64,000 nt of DNA from the NCBI RefSeq assembly GCF_002135205.1, contig NZ_NEFZ01000010.1:124001-188000 (forward strand), given 5' to 3'. Positions 45,000 to 53,306 of the stretch are shown piece after piece (position 1 is the stretch's first letter; each line of letters opens with the position of its first letter). This DNA is from Acinetobacter sp. ANC 4204 (GTDB taxonomy: Bacteria > Pseudomonadota > Gammaproteobacteria > Pseudomonadales > Moraxellaceae). Position numbers and translations under genes: made by a program. The notes beneath the pieces were generated by a model. The model made no database searches and was not told the origin of the DNA. It saw only the letters and a program-made list of their open reading frames with translations.

Positions 45000-45471
45000 T
45001 GGCAATCACCTATATAATATATATTTTTATAATATATAAAATATAGAAATAATCAAGCGTACTTTGTATCTAATCATGCTATGCCTACATATAACAGCTG
45101 TTTACAGGAGCATCCATCTACCTTGGGATAGCTCAATGAAGTCTGCTAGTCCATTATCCAAATTTTTAACACTTCAGCTGACAACTTAAACCATTTCTTT
45201 TACATAGTTATTCTTCACAATAGCGTAAAAAGCTTGAATATATCCCCGAGAGATTTTCTATTCGACCTTTTTTTAGATTAGAAATACTTAACTTATCTCG
45301 TTTTATTTCATTATAGTTTTCATTTAAAGAAACTGAGTAGAGTTATGGGTACATTTCTACATCATGATCATTATTTTAGGTTTATGAAACACATTTACGA
45401 CGTTTGATTATATTTTTATGTAGGTAGATATATGAAAAGTAATGAAATAATTGACTCTTTTTCTAAGCAGT
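45000..45471. other. Intergenic region with AT-rich direct repeats
   Basis: No intact gene is present. TATAATATATA occurs twice (45013-45023 and 45028-45038), directly upstream of the sulfur operon, as a candidate promoter or ArsR/BigR-type site. On the minus strand near 45200-45265 there is a short coding-like stretch without start, possibly gene debris. Confidence 0.4.
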
Positions 45472-46224
45472 TTATTGGAATTCTGATAATACGCGTTCTG
45501 CAAACCATCTTGGTAGCTTAGACACGGCGGCATTCATTTTTAAGGTTTCAGCTGCTTCTATTTCTGCAAGAAAAGACGCTTGTATACCGTCAGAAGAGTT
45601 ATCAAACAAGTAGGCTCGATCGCAGCATTCTACGGCTTGCATGAGCAGATCCATACTACGGTAGTAACGTTCAATAATTTTCTGTTCAGGAACTGGATGT
45701 CCGCCTACACTGACGCGATACTTGACTCGAGCAATATTGATTTGTGGATCTACTGTTGAAACATAATATAGATAGGTTTTATAACCCTGACGTTTCGCTT
45801 CCCGGAGAAATTCAACTTTAGAGATATGCGACATTACCGTCTCAAAAGTAAAACTGACTTTTAAGCGCAGAAACTCAAACCGAATATAATCAATAATGCG
45901 TGCACAGAGATAAGAGTCGATTTCTTCGGTTTTAAACTCAATCTTCCATTCATCTAGCACAATTGGTTCATGCGCAAGTAAAGTCACGAACTGTCCCGCT
46001 TGAGGACGTTTCTTACTTTTTAAAAAAGTGACCAACTCTGATGCTTTTAAGGAAGGATGATAATGCAATAAATCAAGGCGTTGGCTTTGTCTTAAATTTT
46101 GTTCGAGTTCATCTGCATTTAAATATGCCCCAATATGTTGGGGCAAGAGGTAATCTTTAACAGTGCTTTTACCAGAACCATTCGGCCCTGCAAACATTCT
46201 TATTCTAGGTTGTCGAGGTGGCAT
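45472..46224 (-). CDS. Zeta-toxin-like P-loop ATPase (COG4185 type)
   Basis: This 250-residue P-loop protein has Walker A GPNGSGKST (residues 13-21) and YLNADELEQNLRQ, resembling the zeta-toxin/predicted ABC-type ATPase group. SFTFETVMSH and YLYYVSTVDPQINIARVKYRV follow the same family pattern. Zeta toxins phosphorylate UDP-N-acetylglucosamine, but for COG4185 members the target is less clear. A small gene ends 6 nt upstream and is a plausible antitoxin, so this is probably a toxin-antitoxin pair. Confidence 0.8.
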   Translation of the reverse strand: MPPRQPRIRMFAGPNGSGKSTVKDYLLPQHIGAYLNADELEQNLRQSQRLDLLHYHPSLKASELVTFLKSKKRPQAGQFVTLLAHEPIVLDEWKIEFKTEEIDSYLCARIIDYIRFEFLRLKVSFTFETVMSHISKVEFLREAKRQGYKTYLYYVSTVDPQINIARVKYRVSVGGHPVPEQKIIERYYRSMDLLMQAVECCDRAYLFDNSSDGIQASFLAEIEAAETLKMNAAVSKLPRWFAERVLSEFQ

Positions 46225-46230
46225 ATCAAT

Positions 46231-46482
46231 CTATACAGTTACGCGTTTCTTTTTACGTGTCAGTGTCGGTAAAACGCCTACATCGACATAAGCACTACTT
46301 AAGTCCTGTAAAACAGTTTCATTACCGTGAATATCACGCTCAACCAATTGCTCAGCTTTTGCATAAACCACAGACGAACGCGTAGTTGCCTTTAAAAAAG
46401 CATCATGAAAAGCATGAATAGCAAGTTTAGGAATCATATCATCCTCATATTTGCCTGCTTTAATGTCGGTATAAGCTGCCAT
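46231..46482 (-). CDS. Probable antitoxin of zeta-like module
   Basis: This 83-residue protein starts at ATG 46482 (MAAYTDIKAGKYEDDM), which has AGGAG 7 nt upstream. The longer frame starts with GTG and lacks a site. The sequence is mostly helical with a basic C-terminus (LTRKKKRVTV). I recognise no DNA-binding motif. Gene order, antitoxin first with a 6-nt gap to the toxin, fits a TA operon. Confidence 0.6.
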   Translation of the reverse strand: MAAYTDIKAGKYEDDMIPKLAIHAFHDAFLKATTRSSVVYAKAEQLVERDIHGNETVLQDLSSAYVDVGVLPTLTRKKKRVTV

Positions 46483-46608
46483 ACACCAACTCCTACTCAA
46501 ACGATGGTTGATTTTATTTATCTTAACACAATCGGGCACATTGTCTATTTATACAGCACACTGAAACAATAAATTAGATCTTAATATCTGCGCTAATTCC
46601 GTGTTGTC

Positions 46609-47034
46609 TTATTGAGTTACTTTACTTTTGACTCGTTTCGTATCTTCAAGTTTTAAAGCTTTAGCCGTTGGGCAAAAAGCACTTTCATTCATTCCGCTAT
46701 CAGTTAAACTTTTCTCTTGCTGTTCAAGATAACGGTTGGCCACCATCAACATTACAGGTGCTGTACTTAACTCAATATTGGCCTTGGACAGCGCAGCAAT
46801 TTGATGATAAGCATCCATACGCTGACAAAATGCAGTTTTCATCTCTGTTGCAGTTGCTTGGTTATCTTTTGAATCTAGAACACTTTTAGTCGAATTCACC
46901 GTTGCGGTATATTCAGCCATTTTCTGGTCATATTGCGCCTGAGTCAGTTTTATTGTTTCTGCATAACTCTGGGTTGATAGAAGCGATAATAAAAATAACG
47001 AAAAACTAAGCAACGTCCATGTCTGTTTTTTCAT
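46609..47034 (-). CDS. Small secreted/periplasmic protein, unknown function
   Basis: This 141-residue protein has a clear signal peptide (SFSLFLLSLLSTQSYA). The mature part is helical, with two cysteines (AFCQRMDAYH and AFCPTAKALK) that may form a disulfide. I do not recognise the family. It lies 3 nt after the Imm33-like gene and is likely co-transcribed with it. Confidence 0.7.
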   Translation of the reverse strand: MKKQTWTLLSFSLFLLSLLSTQSYAETIKLTQAQYDQKMAEYTATVNSTKSVLDSKDNQATATEMKTAFCQRMDAYHQIAALSKANIELSTAPVMLMVANRYLEQQEKSLTDSGMNESAFCPTAKALKLEDTKRVKSKVTQ

Positions 47035-47037
47035 GTC

Positions 47038-47406
47038 TTAAGACTCATCGCCTTCTTTCCAAACGTCTTCATAGTCATCACCATCAATCATAAAACGGTA
47101 ACCTTCACTTAGAGCCAAGTACGGAAGTACATCTGGCAAAATATCTTGTAACTCTCGTACAGTCATGGTTGTAAAAAAGTCTTGCCCTTCACCCAATTCA
47201 CCACCATAAATAAACCAAGCAACATTCTCCTCAGTTTCAGGCTTTTTACGTAAACCAACAATGGGTTCTTGATTTAAAGTATGCACAGCGACAGCTACGA
47301 CATCATCACCTTTTACTTCAACATAAGCAGAGTCAAATTCTTCACAAAGTAGTTTTTGTTCTGCAATCAATTCGTTCAGTGCAGATTGTTGTGACTTTTG
47401 TGCCAT
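47038..47406 (-). CDS. Imm33/DUF2185-like protein
   Basis: This acidic 122-residue protein resembles DUF2185/Imm33. It has VGLRKKPETEENVAWFIYGGEL and then LQDILPDVLPYLALSEGYRFM and GDDYEDVW. Members of this group include immunity proteins of polymorphic toxins, but many are orphan. No toxin gene is next to it here. Family assignment is by eye and should be checked by profile search. Confidence 0.6.
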   Translation of the reverse strand: MAQKSQQSALNELIAEQKLLCEEFDSAYVEVKGDDVVAVAVHTLNQEPIVGLRKKPETEENVAWFIYGGELGEGQDFFTTMTVRELQDILPDVLPYLALSEGYRFMIDGDDYEDVWKEGDES

Positions 47407-47623
47407 GCGATGCAGCCCCTTTTGAGCATCAGTCTATCAATAGCACATTTTAAAACATATTTATGCCAAAGGCTTTGCTTATTTACTGGGTTAAATGAAA
47501 AACTCATGATTGAAACAGGCTTAAAATGAAAATATGCAGATAAAACCCATCTCAAAGCTTGGCATTTATTTTGCTTAATAGTATTACGTTTTATTAAAAA
47601 AGTAATATTGGGGCTAGGAAAAT

Positions 47624-48568
47624 ATGGGTTACATCACACGAGAACTCAGTCCTAAAAGCAAATTTTTGCTCAGCTTAGGATCATTTTTAATACCAATGCT
47701 CATTTGGTGTGCAGTAAGTTATTTACCATTTATCTGGCATCCGCAAGTACAAATTACAGATTCTGGTAGTGTGCCGTTTTTACAAGAAGGAAGCCGTGTT
47801 GATAAAGCTGTGTTTTATCATGAAGCACAAAATGCAGTTGATCATGACTTGGCCGTTCCTCAAGGTAAACTGGTTAACCCAATCTACTTACCAGCCCCAC
47901 ATGAAGTAGTGAAAGCTTTAGTAACATCTTTTACGACGGCTCCAGCACAGGCTGATGCGCCATGGTTACATCAAAGTCTCTGGCATAGCGTCAAAATCGT
48001 ATTCACTGCATTTTTTATTTCATCAATTATTGGGGTTCCACTTGGAATTCTTTGTGGCTTCTCAAGCACTATCTCAAAACTTGCTGAACCCTTTGTTGAG
48101 TTTTTCCGTTATCTACCAGCCCCTGCATTTGGTGCATTAGCCGTAGCAATTCTCGGCATAAATGATGCACCGAAAATTGCCATTATTGTGATTGGGACAC
48201 TGTTTCAACAAATTCTAATTATTGCCAATACCACTCGGATGGTTGATCAGGGACTGATCGAAGCGGGTTATACACTCGGAACAAATAAAGCGAAAAGCCT
48301 GTTTCACGTCATTATCCCTGCAGCATTACCTGATATTTATCAAAATCAACGTGTACTACTCGGCTGGGCTTGGACCTATTTGATCGTTTCTGAGTTAATT
48401 GGCGCAACATCTGGCATTACCTGGTTTATCACCCAACAAGCTCGCTATCAACACTTCGACAACGTTTTTGCAGCTATTTTGATTATTGGTGTGATTGGAT
48501 TGCTCTGCGATGTAATTTTAATGAAGCTAGGACAACATCTTTTTAAATGGAAAGTAGGAGCAAAATAA
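47624..48568 (+). CDS. ABC transporter permease (nitrate/taurine/sulfonate type)
   Basis: This 314-residue permease has about six hydrophobic segments and the BPD_transp_1 signature around EAGYTLGTNKAKSLFHVIIP. An unusual hydrophilic loop of roughly 70 residues follows the first helix, before the conserved permease core. The stop overlaps the start of the ATPase gene by 1 nt. A matching substrate-binding protein is not adjacent but lies 1.9 kb away on the opposite strand. Substrate is unknown. Confidence 0.88.
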   Translation: MGYITRELSPKSKFLLSLGSFLIPMLIWCAVSYLPFIWHPQVQITDSGSVPFLQEGSRVDKAVFYHEAQNAVDHDLAVPQGKLVNPIYLPAPHEVVKALVTSFTTAPAQADAPWLHQSLWHSVKIVFTAFFISSIIGVPLGILCGFSSTISKLAEPFVEFFRYLPAPAFGALAVAILGINDAPKIAIIVIGTLFQQILIIANTTRMVDQGLIEAGYTLGTNKAKSLFHVIIPAALPDIYQNQRVLLGWAWTYLIVSELIGATSGITWFITQQARYQHFDNVFAAILIIGVIGLLCDVILMKLGQHLFKWKVGAK

Positions 48569-49449
48569 TGGGAACTACAGAATTTAATGCTCGTGAGTAT
48601 TTTAATCAAATTTATCAACGCCCTGTCATCTTAGAAGCCAAACAGCTAAGCCAAATCTTTCAGCATGGTAAAAGCTCGCGCACAATTTTAAATCAATTAG
48701 ATCTGAAAATTCATAAGCGTGAATTGATCTGTGTGATTGGTCCATCAGGCTGTGGGAAATCAACCTTTAGCCGAGTTGTGGCAGGTTTAGATCCTTATAG
48801 CAGTGGTGAACTGCTAGTAGATGGGCAACCTATTTCAGGTCCAAGCCCTGAGCGCGGCATGGTGTTTCAAGGCTACACTTTATTCCCATGGAAAACAGTA
48901 AAGGAAAATGTCATGTTTGGGCCACTGATGAAAGGTGCAAGTCAGGCGTCGGCTGAAGCGGCTGCACGGGAATGGATTAATATTATTGGCTTAGAAAAAT
49001 ATGAAAACCAATATCCACATCAATTATCTGGTGGTATGAAACAACGTGTCGCTATTGCCCGTGCATTAGTCAATGAACCCAAGATTCTGCTGATGGATGA
49101 ACCATTTGGCGCGCTTGACCCGCATACTCGTCAAAAAATGCAGAGGCATCTGCTAGATCTCTGGCAAAACATTGATATCACTATCATCTTTGTGACACAT
49201 GACATGGATGAGGCTATATTGTTGGCCGATCGTATTGTTGCCTTAAAAGCAAATCCTGGGGAAATTAAAGAAATTATTGAGGTCAATTTACCTCGACCGC
49301 GACATCAAGATTTAATGCAAACAACTAAGTTTAAAGAACTACGCAAACATGTAGATCGACTTGTCCATGCTGATGAAGATGAGCTTGACCCTGCTTTGGC
49401 TGAGTTACCTGTCATCCCACGTATGACGAAAGTTAGTCATGTGAAGTAA
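48568..49449 (+). CDS. ABC transporter ATP-binding protein (nitrate/taurine/sulfonate type)
   Basis: This is a 293-residue ATPase. I start it at ATG 48568 (MGTTEFNAREYF), with TAGGAG seven bases upstream. The longer frame overlaps the permease gene. It has Walker A GPSGCGKST, the signature LSGGMKQRVAIARAL, Walker B ILLMDEP and the switch histidine in IFVTHDMDE. GYTLFPWKTVKENVMFGP is typical of the TauB/SsuB/NrtD class. It forms an operon with the permease, and the SMR gene follows after 14 nt. Confidence 0.92.
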   Translation: MGTTEFNAREYFNQIYQRPVILEAKQLSQIFQHGKSSRTILNQLDLKIHKRELICVIGPSGCGKSTFSRVVAGLDPYSSGELLVDGQPISGPSPERGMVFQGYTLFPWKTVKENVMFGPLMKGASQASAEAAAREWINIIGLEKYENQYPHQLSGGMKQRVAIARALVNEPKILLMDEPFGALDPHTRQKMQRHLLDLWQNIDITIIFVTHDMDEAILLADRIVALKANPGEIKEIIEVNLPRPRHQDLMQTTKFKELRKHVDRLVHADEDELDPALAELPVIPRMTKVSHVK

Positions 49450-49463
49450 GGAGCTGATCAGAT

Positions 49464-49793
49464 ATGTCATATCTATATTTATGTATTGCTATTGTGGCTG
49501 AGGTCATTGCAACTTCTGCTCTCAAAGCTTCTGACGGATTTACTCAATGGTTACCCGCCTCAATTACAGTGGTGGGTTATTTAGTTGCAATTTATTTCCT
49601 TGCACTGACCATGAAAACTGTTCCTGTGGGAATCACTTATGCGCTATGGTCTGGAGCAGGCATTATCCTAATTTCCTTCATTGGTTGGGTTTACTACAAA
49701 CAAAATCTCGATGCGCCTGCATTGTTAGGTTTAGCCTTTATGGTCATAGGAATCATCATCATTAATGTTTTTTCAAAAAGTACTGAAATCTAA
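49464..49793 (+). CDS. abeS: Small multidrug resistance (SMR) efflux protein, AbeS-like
   Basis: This 109-residue, four-helix SMR transporter closely resembles A. baumannii AbeS as I recall it. It has the essential glutamate in VAEVIATSALKAS, and VGITYALWSGAGIILIS is an EmrE-type segment, not the guanidinium-exporter (Gdx) type. It works as an antiparallel homodimer exporting cationic compounds. It follows the ABC genes on the same strand. Confidence 0.87.
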   Translation: MSYLYLCIAIVAEVIATSALKASDGFTQWLPASITVVGYLVAIYFLALTMKTVPVGITYALWSGAGIILISFIGWVYYKQNLDAPALLGLAFMVIGIIIINVFSKSTEI

Positions 49794-49796
49794 CCC

Positions 49797-49812
49797 GATG
49801 CCTAGTTGCATC
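49797..49812 (+). terminator. Weak hairpin after abeS
   Basis: GATGC (49797-49801) pairs with GCATC (49808-49812) around a 6-nt loop, followed by a pyrimidine-rich run. The 5-bp stem is marginal. Confidence 0.35.
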
Positions 49813-50388
49813 TTTCTTCTCAAATTTTATGCGTTTAGGTCAAAACACAAAAGTTTTTTAGGATCTAAAATTGACAAACTTAAACATCAAGCAAAAAGCT
49901 TTCTGCTTTGCCACTTGAAGAAAAAGTGAAAGAGTATACGGAGAGCTTTGGGATTAAACATTGAGGCTAGACCCTCTCTTGGTGAAGGACGTACGGAAAC
50001 CTTAGAATGATCAGAACTTGCAAAAATTCCAAATAAAGCAGACAACAAAGAGGTTTTTGATCTAAGTTAAGATTGACCCCAAAATGCCCCTAATGTTGTT
50101 ACCAAAAAGCCCATGCATGAGCTAATTTACCCAACTGAAGTGCAATAGCCAGAAAGCCAAATCAAATCAATATTTGAGCCAGACTATAGATAGACTTTAC
50201 GATTTCCGATGCCAATGAGCCAAGTCCCTCACTACAAGAAATCCGAATAGATGATGAATGTCTTAGAGCTGTCATATTACTTGAATTTTCTTTTGTCTGA
50301 GCGGAAATGATCACACTATATCAGGCTTAAACTTGAAGTATGTGTCATTGATAAAGAAAGTGTTTTAATACATCACCCTCAAATACAA
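49813..50388. other. Gene-free stretch with possible decayed coding sequence
   Basis: No intact gene is present. From about 49960 to 50200 on the plus strand, one frame reads as plausible protein (PSLGEGRTETLE, IPNKADNKEVFDLS, VVTKKPMHELIYPTEVQ, ESQIKSIFEPDYR) but is broken by at least five stop codons. It may be the remnant of a lost gene between the ABC/SMR unit and the binding-protein gene. I do not recognise the family. Confidence 0.35.
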
Positions 50389-50417
50389 AAGAGGCTTTCT
50401 TTTAAAGAAAGCCTCTT
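50389..50417 (-). terminator. Terminator of the substrate-binding-protein gene
   Basis: A 12-bp perfect stem (50389-50400 with 50406-50417) surrounds a 5-nt loop, with a U-tract on the minus strand, 15 nt past the stop codon. Confidence 0.88.
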
Positions 50418-50431
50418 AAAAATTATTTGTA

Positions 50432-51454
50432 TTATTTCAGACCTTCGACCAATTCAGGAAAGATCACACCATCAACATCTACCTTCGTGCTATACACACC
50501 ATTTTTGACGTTAAACTCATTCACAAAATATGTTGAACCATAAATCGAATCTAACCCATTGCCTTTGGCAAAGACTTTCTTGTTCGCATCTATATCCAGT
50601 AAATGTGTTCCATCTATAAATTGTAAATATTGAGCTGGTTCAACACCAACACGTTTTGCCATGATTTTGACTGCATCATCACGCGTTGCCGGATCATTGA
50701 TGTATTTAACGGTTTTATCCCATACTTGTATGATTTTTTTCCAATCTTCTTTATGTGAGGATAGATGTGCCGTATTCACCGTTAAAGTGTCATAAATCAA
50801 ACCAGGTTTGTCTTTAGAACTATAAATAATTTTAGAACCCGCAACAGCTTTCAAAGCCTGATTTGCAACGGGTTGCCATACAGCAATTGCTGCAACATCG
50901 GGACTTGAAAATACTTGAGGGAGCTCATTGGTAACAGCATTTACTAAAGTCACATCAGTCGCTTGAATTTTATAATCACTTAACGCGGTAGATAACAAAT
51001 GATGATCAACTAGCCCTTTTTCAACAGCAATTGATTTCCCTTTCAAATCTGAAATTGAGTTGATCCCATCTTTCGCAATAATAACGTCATTTCCAGCAGA
51101 ATAATCAGTGGCCATAATCATTACGCCCTTGGTTCCTCCAGAAGCAATGACCAAATTGTCCCCATTCGATACTGAGATTGCATCTAATTGGTTCGCTGAG
51201 AATGCGTTAATAGATGCCGAATAATCGAACCACTTAAATTCAACATTCAAGCCTGCATCCTTTAACCACCCCTTTTCAATTGCAACTTGCCAAGCAACCC
51301 AGCCAGGCCAATCACTATAGCCAATGGTGATTGGCTGTGTGTTGGTTGAGGCCGATGCCGTTTTCTGCTTTTCTGGAACCTTGGCAGTATTGTCACACCC
51401 TGCCAAGAATGTAGCAGAAACCATAGATACTGATAAAAATACGTGTTTAATCAT
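50432..51454 (-). CDS. ABC transporter substrate-binding lipoprotein (NMT1/TauA type)
   Basis: This 340-residue protein has a lipoprotein signal (TFLAGC, Cys19). The mature part begins ITIGYSDWPGWVAWQVAIEKGW and continues with GKSIAVEKGLVDHHLL, a class II binding protein of the NMT1/TauA kind. It resembles the binding proteins often found with urea carboxylase genes, but no such genes are here. The permease and ATPase at 47.6-49.4 kb are the natural partners. It lies 55 nt downstream of a ribbon-helix-helix regulator gene on the same strand. Confidence 0.88.
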   Translation of the reverse strand: MIKHVFLSVSMVSATFLAGCDNTAKVPEKQKTASASTNTQPITIGYSDWPGWVAWQVAIEKGWLKDAGLNVEFKWFDYSASINAFSANQLDAISVSNGDNLVIASGGTKGVMIMATDYSAGNDVIIAKDGINSISDLKGKSIAVEKGLVDHHLLSTALSDYKIQATDVTLVNAVTNELPQVFSSPDVAAIAVWQPVANQALKAVAGSKIIYSSKDKPGLIYDTLTVNTAHLSSHKEDWKKIIQVWDKTVKYINDPATRDDAVKIMAKRVGVEPAQYLQFIDGTHLLDIDANKKVFAKGNGLDSIYGSTYFVNEFNVKNGVYSTKVDVDGVIFPELVEGLK

Positions 51455-51509
51455 GAGGCTATCCCCGATGCAGTTAGGCTTAAAGTTGCTCTCTAATAGA
51501 TGTACAGCA

Positions 51510-51965
51510 TTATGATTTCAATGCATTCAGATTTTCGTTTTGCGGAATCGGAGGCATTACGGCATCCATAAGCTCCAAATGCCCTTTAATCACCCCTTTC
51601 AAGGCAATGAATTTTTGACTTAAAGCTTTTAACTCAGTGCTTAGACCCTGCAAAATCATCACTTCTAGAATCTTTTGCTCGTCCAATTGAATATGCAGTG
51701 AGCTCACGACTTGTTCTAAAAATTGGCGCTGTAAATCTAGCAATTGGATCCTAAGTGGAGTCACACTGGCGTTATAAAGTAAAGTGAAAGTCCCTACCAT
51801 CACGGCGTTACGTTGCTCTTGATCCGCGATCAAATGCTTATTGATCATATCGACGATTGCTTGCGAACGGCTTTCATAGTGTTGATCAACAATTTTTTGA
51901 TCCAATGCATCAACGGTTCGTTCTGGTACAGTAATACTGATTCGCGCCAACTTTGGTTTAGACAC
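51510..51965 (-). CDS. NikR-like ribbon-helix-helix regulator lacking nickel ligands
   Basis: This 151-residue protein starts at GTG 51965, with AGGA 7 nt upstream. The N-terminus (ARISITVPERTVDALDQK, then ESRSQAIVDMINKHL) is a ribbon-helix-helix DNA-binding domain. The C-terminal part follows the NikR ACT-like fold (VVSSLHIQLDEQKILEVMILQG, VIKGHLELM). Of the four high-affinity nickel ligands of NikR, only His91 (equivalent of His87) remains. The His89 position is Gln93, and the Cys95 position is not Cys. It probably responds to a different metal or small molecule, and may control the adjacent binding-protein gene. Confidence 0.82.
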   Translation of the reverse strand: MSKPKLARISITVPERTVDALDQKIVDQHYESRSQAIVDMINKHLIADQEQRNAVMVGTFTLLYNASVTPLRIQLLDLQRQFLEQVVSSLHIQLDEQKILEVMILQGLSTELKALSQKFIALKGVIKGHLELMDAVMPPIPQNENLNALKS

Positions 51966-52382
51966 GTCGTTATCCTTTTTTCGTTAAATCTTGTTTAATG
52001 TAAATTCCAGCTCTTGCACTTAAAATTTCTATGGCAAATAGCTTAAGTATGGAGATTAAAGCGATTAAACTCTCTTTGAAGTGTTTAGACATCTGCAACT
52101 CCTATCAGTATTACCAAAAAAGTTTTTTGTATTACCAATGAATAAGCAGAATGCATGCCAATTTTTTAAAGCAAATTTAAAGCTACAGCGCATAAAAACG
52201 TTTATTTTTTGTGCGGAATTATTTTTTATTTTTAGAAGTGACACATCTAAGTGCATTGTGGGAAATCAAAGATGATTTTCAGTAAAACATTTATAAAATA
52301 AGAGCTAGCATACCAAGTAATAACCATCGTCAAGAAGATACGGGGGCAATACTACTTATCCAGATATCAATCTGGCAGATAA
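51966..52382. other. Gene-free region between regulator and lipoprotein genes
   Basis: I see no convincing gene in this 417-bp region. It holds the promoter of the regulator operon and AT-rich spacer. Confidence 0.5.
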
Positions 52383-52408
52383 AAAAAATCGCCAAATGGC
52401 GATTTTTT
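52383..52408 (-). terminator. Terminator of the small lipoprotein gene
   Basis: An 11-bp perfect stem (52383-52393 with 52398-52408) with a 4-nt loop and flanking A/T runs lies just past the lipoprotein stop codon. Confidence 0.88.
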
Positions 52409-52410
52409 CT

Positions 52411-52902
52411 TTATTGATACACTTTCTGGAACTCACCCAAAATTGGTGCGGAAACACCATCTTTATAGACATATCGAGAGATAATTCCTTTGTCAGTATA
52501 AATATTCATTTTAATTGAGCTCGTGCCTTTTAAGCTGCCCATCAAATTCACAGGCGCTAAAATATAATTCGTAGAACGGTTTGCACCTAACACATGATCA
52601 TGCTCTGTAGGGCCTGTTACAGCAAAGGATTGGCTTTTTTTCTCATTTGTAAATTCAACCTTTTGGATATCATATTTGTTATAGGTACTACTCAAATGAA
52701 TTTTTAATTTAAGTAACTCCTTGTTCGATTCATTCCAGCTTACAGTAACTACTGGACAAAGCTCATTTTTCGCACAAATCAGCAAACCTGTCGTACCCAC
52801 ATTTTGACGACTTGGGTCTGTAGCGGTCGTTGCACAACCCGAAAGGAACATCGCTCCTAACCCCATGAGTAGCCATTTTTTTGGTGATACGTTCATTATC
52901 AT
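52411..52902 (-). CDS. Small lipoprotein of unknown function
   Basis: This 163-residue lipoprotein has signal peptide and lipobox FLSGC. The start ATG 52902 is preceded by AGGAG 9 nt upstream, with a second ATG two codons later. The mature domain is beta-rich (VTVSWNESNKELLKLKIHL, TDKGIISRYVYKDG) with two cysteines (LICAKNELCP) that could form a disulfide. I do not recognise the family. Confidence 0.78.
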   Translation of the reverse strand: MIMNVSPKKWLLMGLGAMFLSGCATTATDPSRQNVGTTGLLICAKNELCPVVTVSWNESNKELLKLKIHLSSTYNKYDIQKVEFTNEKKSQSFAVTGPTEHDHVLGANRSTNYILAPVNLMGSLKGTSSIKMNIYTDKGIISRYVYKDGVSAPILGEFQKVYQ

Positions 52903-53306
52903 TATATTTTACTCCTAGAAACTTAAAAAACTTTGAAAGTTCAAATAAGGGATGACTTAACATACGTACTATTTTTGACGAATCTGCGCCTAAATCAAGC
53001 TTTTTATTACACTACGATATAAATTTTATACGATTAAGCACCATCTGCAAAACCACTCACAGTAGCTGACTGAAAACAGCAGTTATGTTTAATCAAATTT
53101 TTCACGGGTTTGCTCTAACGCACGCATAAATACAGGAAAGATTATCTTTTCTACAAAAGCCATCAAGCAAATATCGTTCATTATAAATATTATACGCAGT
53201 CAGCAATTCAGTTTTAAAAGACAAATGAAACCGATCACTATGCATGACGAACTGAATCAACATCAATTATACTAAGTCCAAAAGATCACGACTGATACAG
53301 CCGCCA
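52903..53306. other. Intergenic region with possible gene remnant
   Basis: No intact gene longer than 50 codons is visible. On the minus strand 53089-53181 encodes 30 residues ending in FVEKIIFPVFMRALEQTREKFD, which read like a protein C-terminus. Upstream in another frame (to about 53245) is FHLSFKTELLTAYNIYNERYLLDGF. A single frameshift would join them, so this may be a decayed gene. Confidence 0.35.

Noticed and set aside
49794..50431. Guanidine (ykkC-type) riboswitch near the ABC/SMR genes
   Set aside because: ABC importers with SMR pumps are often guanidine-regulated, but no ykkC-I, mini-ykkC or guanidine-III core motif was seen here or at 47407-47623, and the SMR protein is EmrE-type, not Gdx-type.
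52065..52275. Short open frames on both strands upstream of the NikR-like gene
   Set aside because: They mirror each other in AT-rich DNA and have no ribosome-binding site or family features.
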